6,261 bases of DNA from Bacillota bacterium (GTDB taxonomy: Bacteria > Armatimonadota > Hebobacteria > Hebobacterales > Hebobacteraceae): NCBI GenBank assembly GCA_030668755.1, contig DAOVEW010000075.1, positions 1 through 6,261 on the forward strand. Direction: 5' to 3'. How positions within the stretch are numbered: the stretch's first letter is position 1; every line of letters begins with the position of its first letter. This document shows positions 5,839 through 6,261 of this stretch, piece after piece. Below the pieces are notes generated by a model. The model was not told the DNA's origin and did not search any database. It saw only the letters and a list, made by a program, of their open reading frames with translations. Position numbers and translations under genes: made by a program.

Positions 5839-5942
5839 CGCAGGGCAGGAGGCCCCCGTTGCCCTCCAAGGGCGCGGCGGCCGTGGCCCAGCCTGTTGCC
5901 CCTTGCCTCTGACTCAACCCGACCGTTCAGGAGAGGTGCGAG

Positions 5943-6261
5943 ATGCCCAACCCTCGCAAAGTCGTCATTATCGGCGCCGGAAACGTCGGCTCCACCTTCG
6001 GCTACACCCTCATGCAATCGGGGCTTGCCCGCGAGATCGTCCTCATCGACATCGACAAGGAGCGCGCCCGGGGCGAAGCCATGGACCTCAACCACGGCCT
6101 CTTCTTCGCGCCTCCCGTTGACATCCGCGCCGGCGACTACGATGAGTGCGCGGACGCCGCCCTCATCGTCGTCACTGCCGGCGCCAAGCAGGAGCCCGGT
6201 GAATCCCGCCTCGACCTCGTGCAGCGCAACGTCATGATCTGCAAGCAGATCGTGACTGAGA
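5943..6261 (+). CDS. ldh: L-lactate dehydrogenase, N-terminal part (runs off the window)
   Basis: The visible 106 residues are the NAD-binding half of a cytoplasmic L-lactate dehydrogenase, which interconverts pyruvate and L-lactate with NADH/NAD. The Rossmann loop GAGNVGS is at 11-17, with D36 in VLIDID as the expected NAD ribose-binding acidic residue. MDLNHG at 47-52 is typical of LDH. In AGAKQEPGESRLDLV (79-93), Q83 corresponds to the glutamine at LDH position 102, which favours lactate; malate dehydrogenases have arginine there. R89 corresponds to the conserved Arg109. About two thirds of the usual 310-320 residues, including the catalytic histidine, lie beyond the edge. AGGAG/GAGAGG (5929-5936) is a good ribosome site 6-9 bases before the ATG. 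A decayed copy lies 2.78 kb upstream in the same orientation. Confidence 0.9.
   Translation, partial: MPNPRKVVIIGAGNVGSTFGYTLMQSGLAREIVLIDIDKERARGEAMDLNHGLFFAPPVDIRAGDYDECADAALIVVTAGAKQEPGESRLDLVQRNVMICKQIVTE

Noticed and set aside
5626..5942. Small protein or riboswitch between the DUF2723 gene and ldh
   Set aside because: No frame with a ribosome site or motif is seen, and the leader hairpins do not match a riboswitch class I recognise. The stretch is explained by two divergent promoters and the ldh leader.
1..6261. tRNA, rRNA, CRISPR array, transposase or attachment site
   Set aside because: I read both strands for these and found no regularly spaced repeats, transposase motifs, terminal inverted repeats with target duplications, or tRNA-like cloverleaf.

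Overview
This is a GC-rich bacterial window with four complete or near-complete protein genes, one gene running off the right edge, and two gene remnants. Intergenic stretches are long for a bacterium and hold short repeats and hairpins. Two CooC-type nickel-insertion ATPases imply a carbon monoxide dehydrogenase or CODH/acetyl-CoA synthase enzyme, so an organism with anaerobic carbon metabolism. The lactate dehydrogenase fits a fermentative capacity. I cannot name the phylum. DUF2723 membrane proteins, high GC and dispersed intergenic repeats are common in poorly cultured lineages such as Chloroflexota, Armatimonadota and similar groups, but nothing here is diagnostic.

Layout: bases 1-233 are non-coding, with two nested GC-rich hairpins (63-108) and a segment resembling widespread dispersed repeats (131-192). 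Bases 234-1761, minus strand, hold a two-gene operon of different CooC-family ATPases separated by one base. Bases 1762-2075 are non-coding, with paired short repeats upstream of the operon and a 14-bp-stem hairpin (2012-2055). Bases 2076 to about 2275, minus strand, carry what looks like the frameshifted C-terminal end of a glycolate/D-lactate oxidase-type FAD protein. A membrane methyltransferase-like gene (2457-3047, plus) follows with its own promoter. Next comes a decayed N-terminal copy of L-lactate dehydrogenase (from 3162, plus). A 707-residue DUF2723 (TMEM260/GT117-like) membrane protein is encoded on the minus strand (3502-5625). It is divergent from an intact, edge-truncated ldh gene (5943 onward, plus), and both have recognisable sigma-70-type promoters in the gap between them.

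Functional links: the two ATPases probably act together in maturing a CODH/ACS enzyme encoded outside the window. The ldh gene and its remnant are clear paralogues, about 89% identical at the nucleotide level over the first 61 codons, lying as direct repeats on either side of the DUF2723 gene. Both remnants are related to lactate-type 2-hydroxyacid metabolism, so the middle of the window reads as an area of gene duplication and decay. I see no mobile element, CRISPR array, RNA gene or clearly new multi-gene system.
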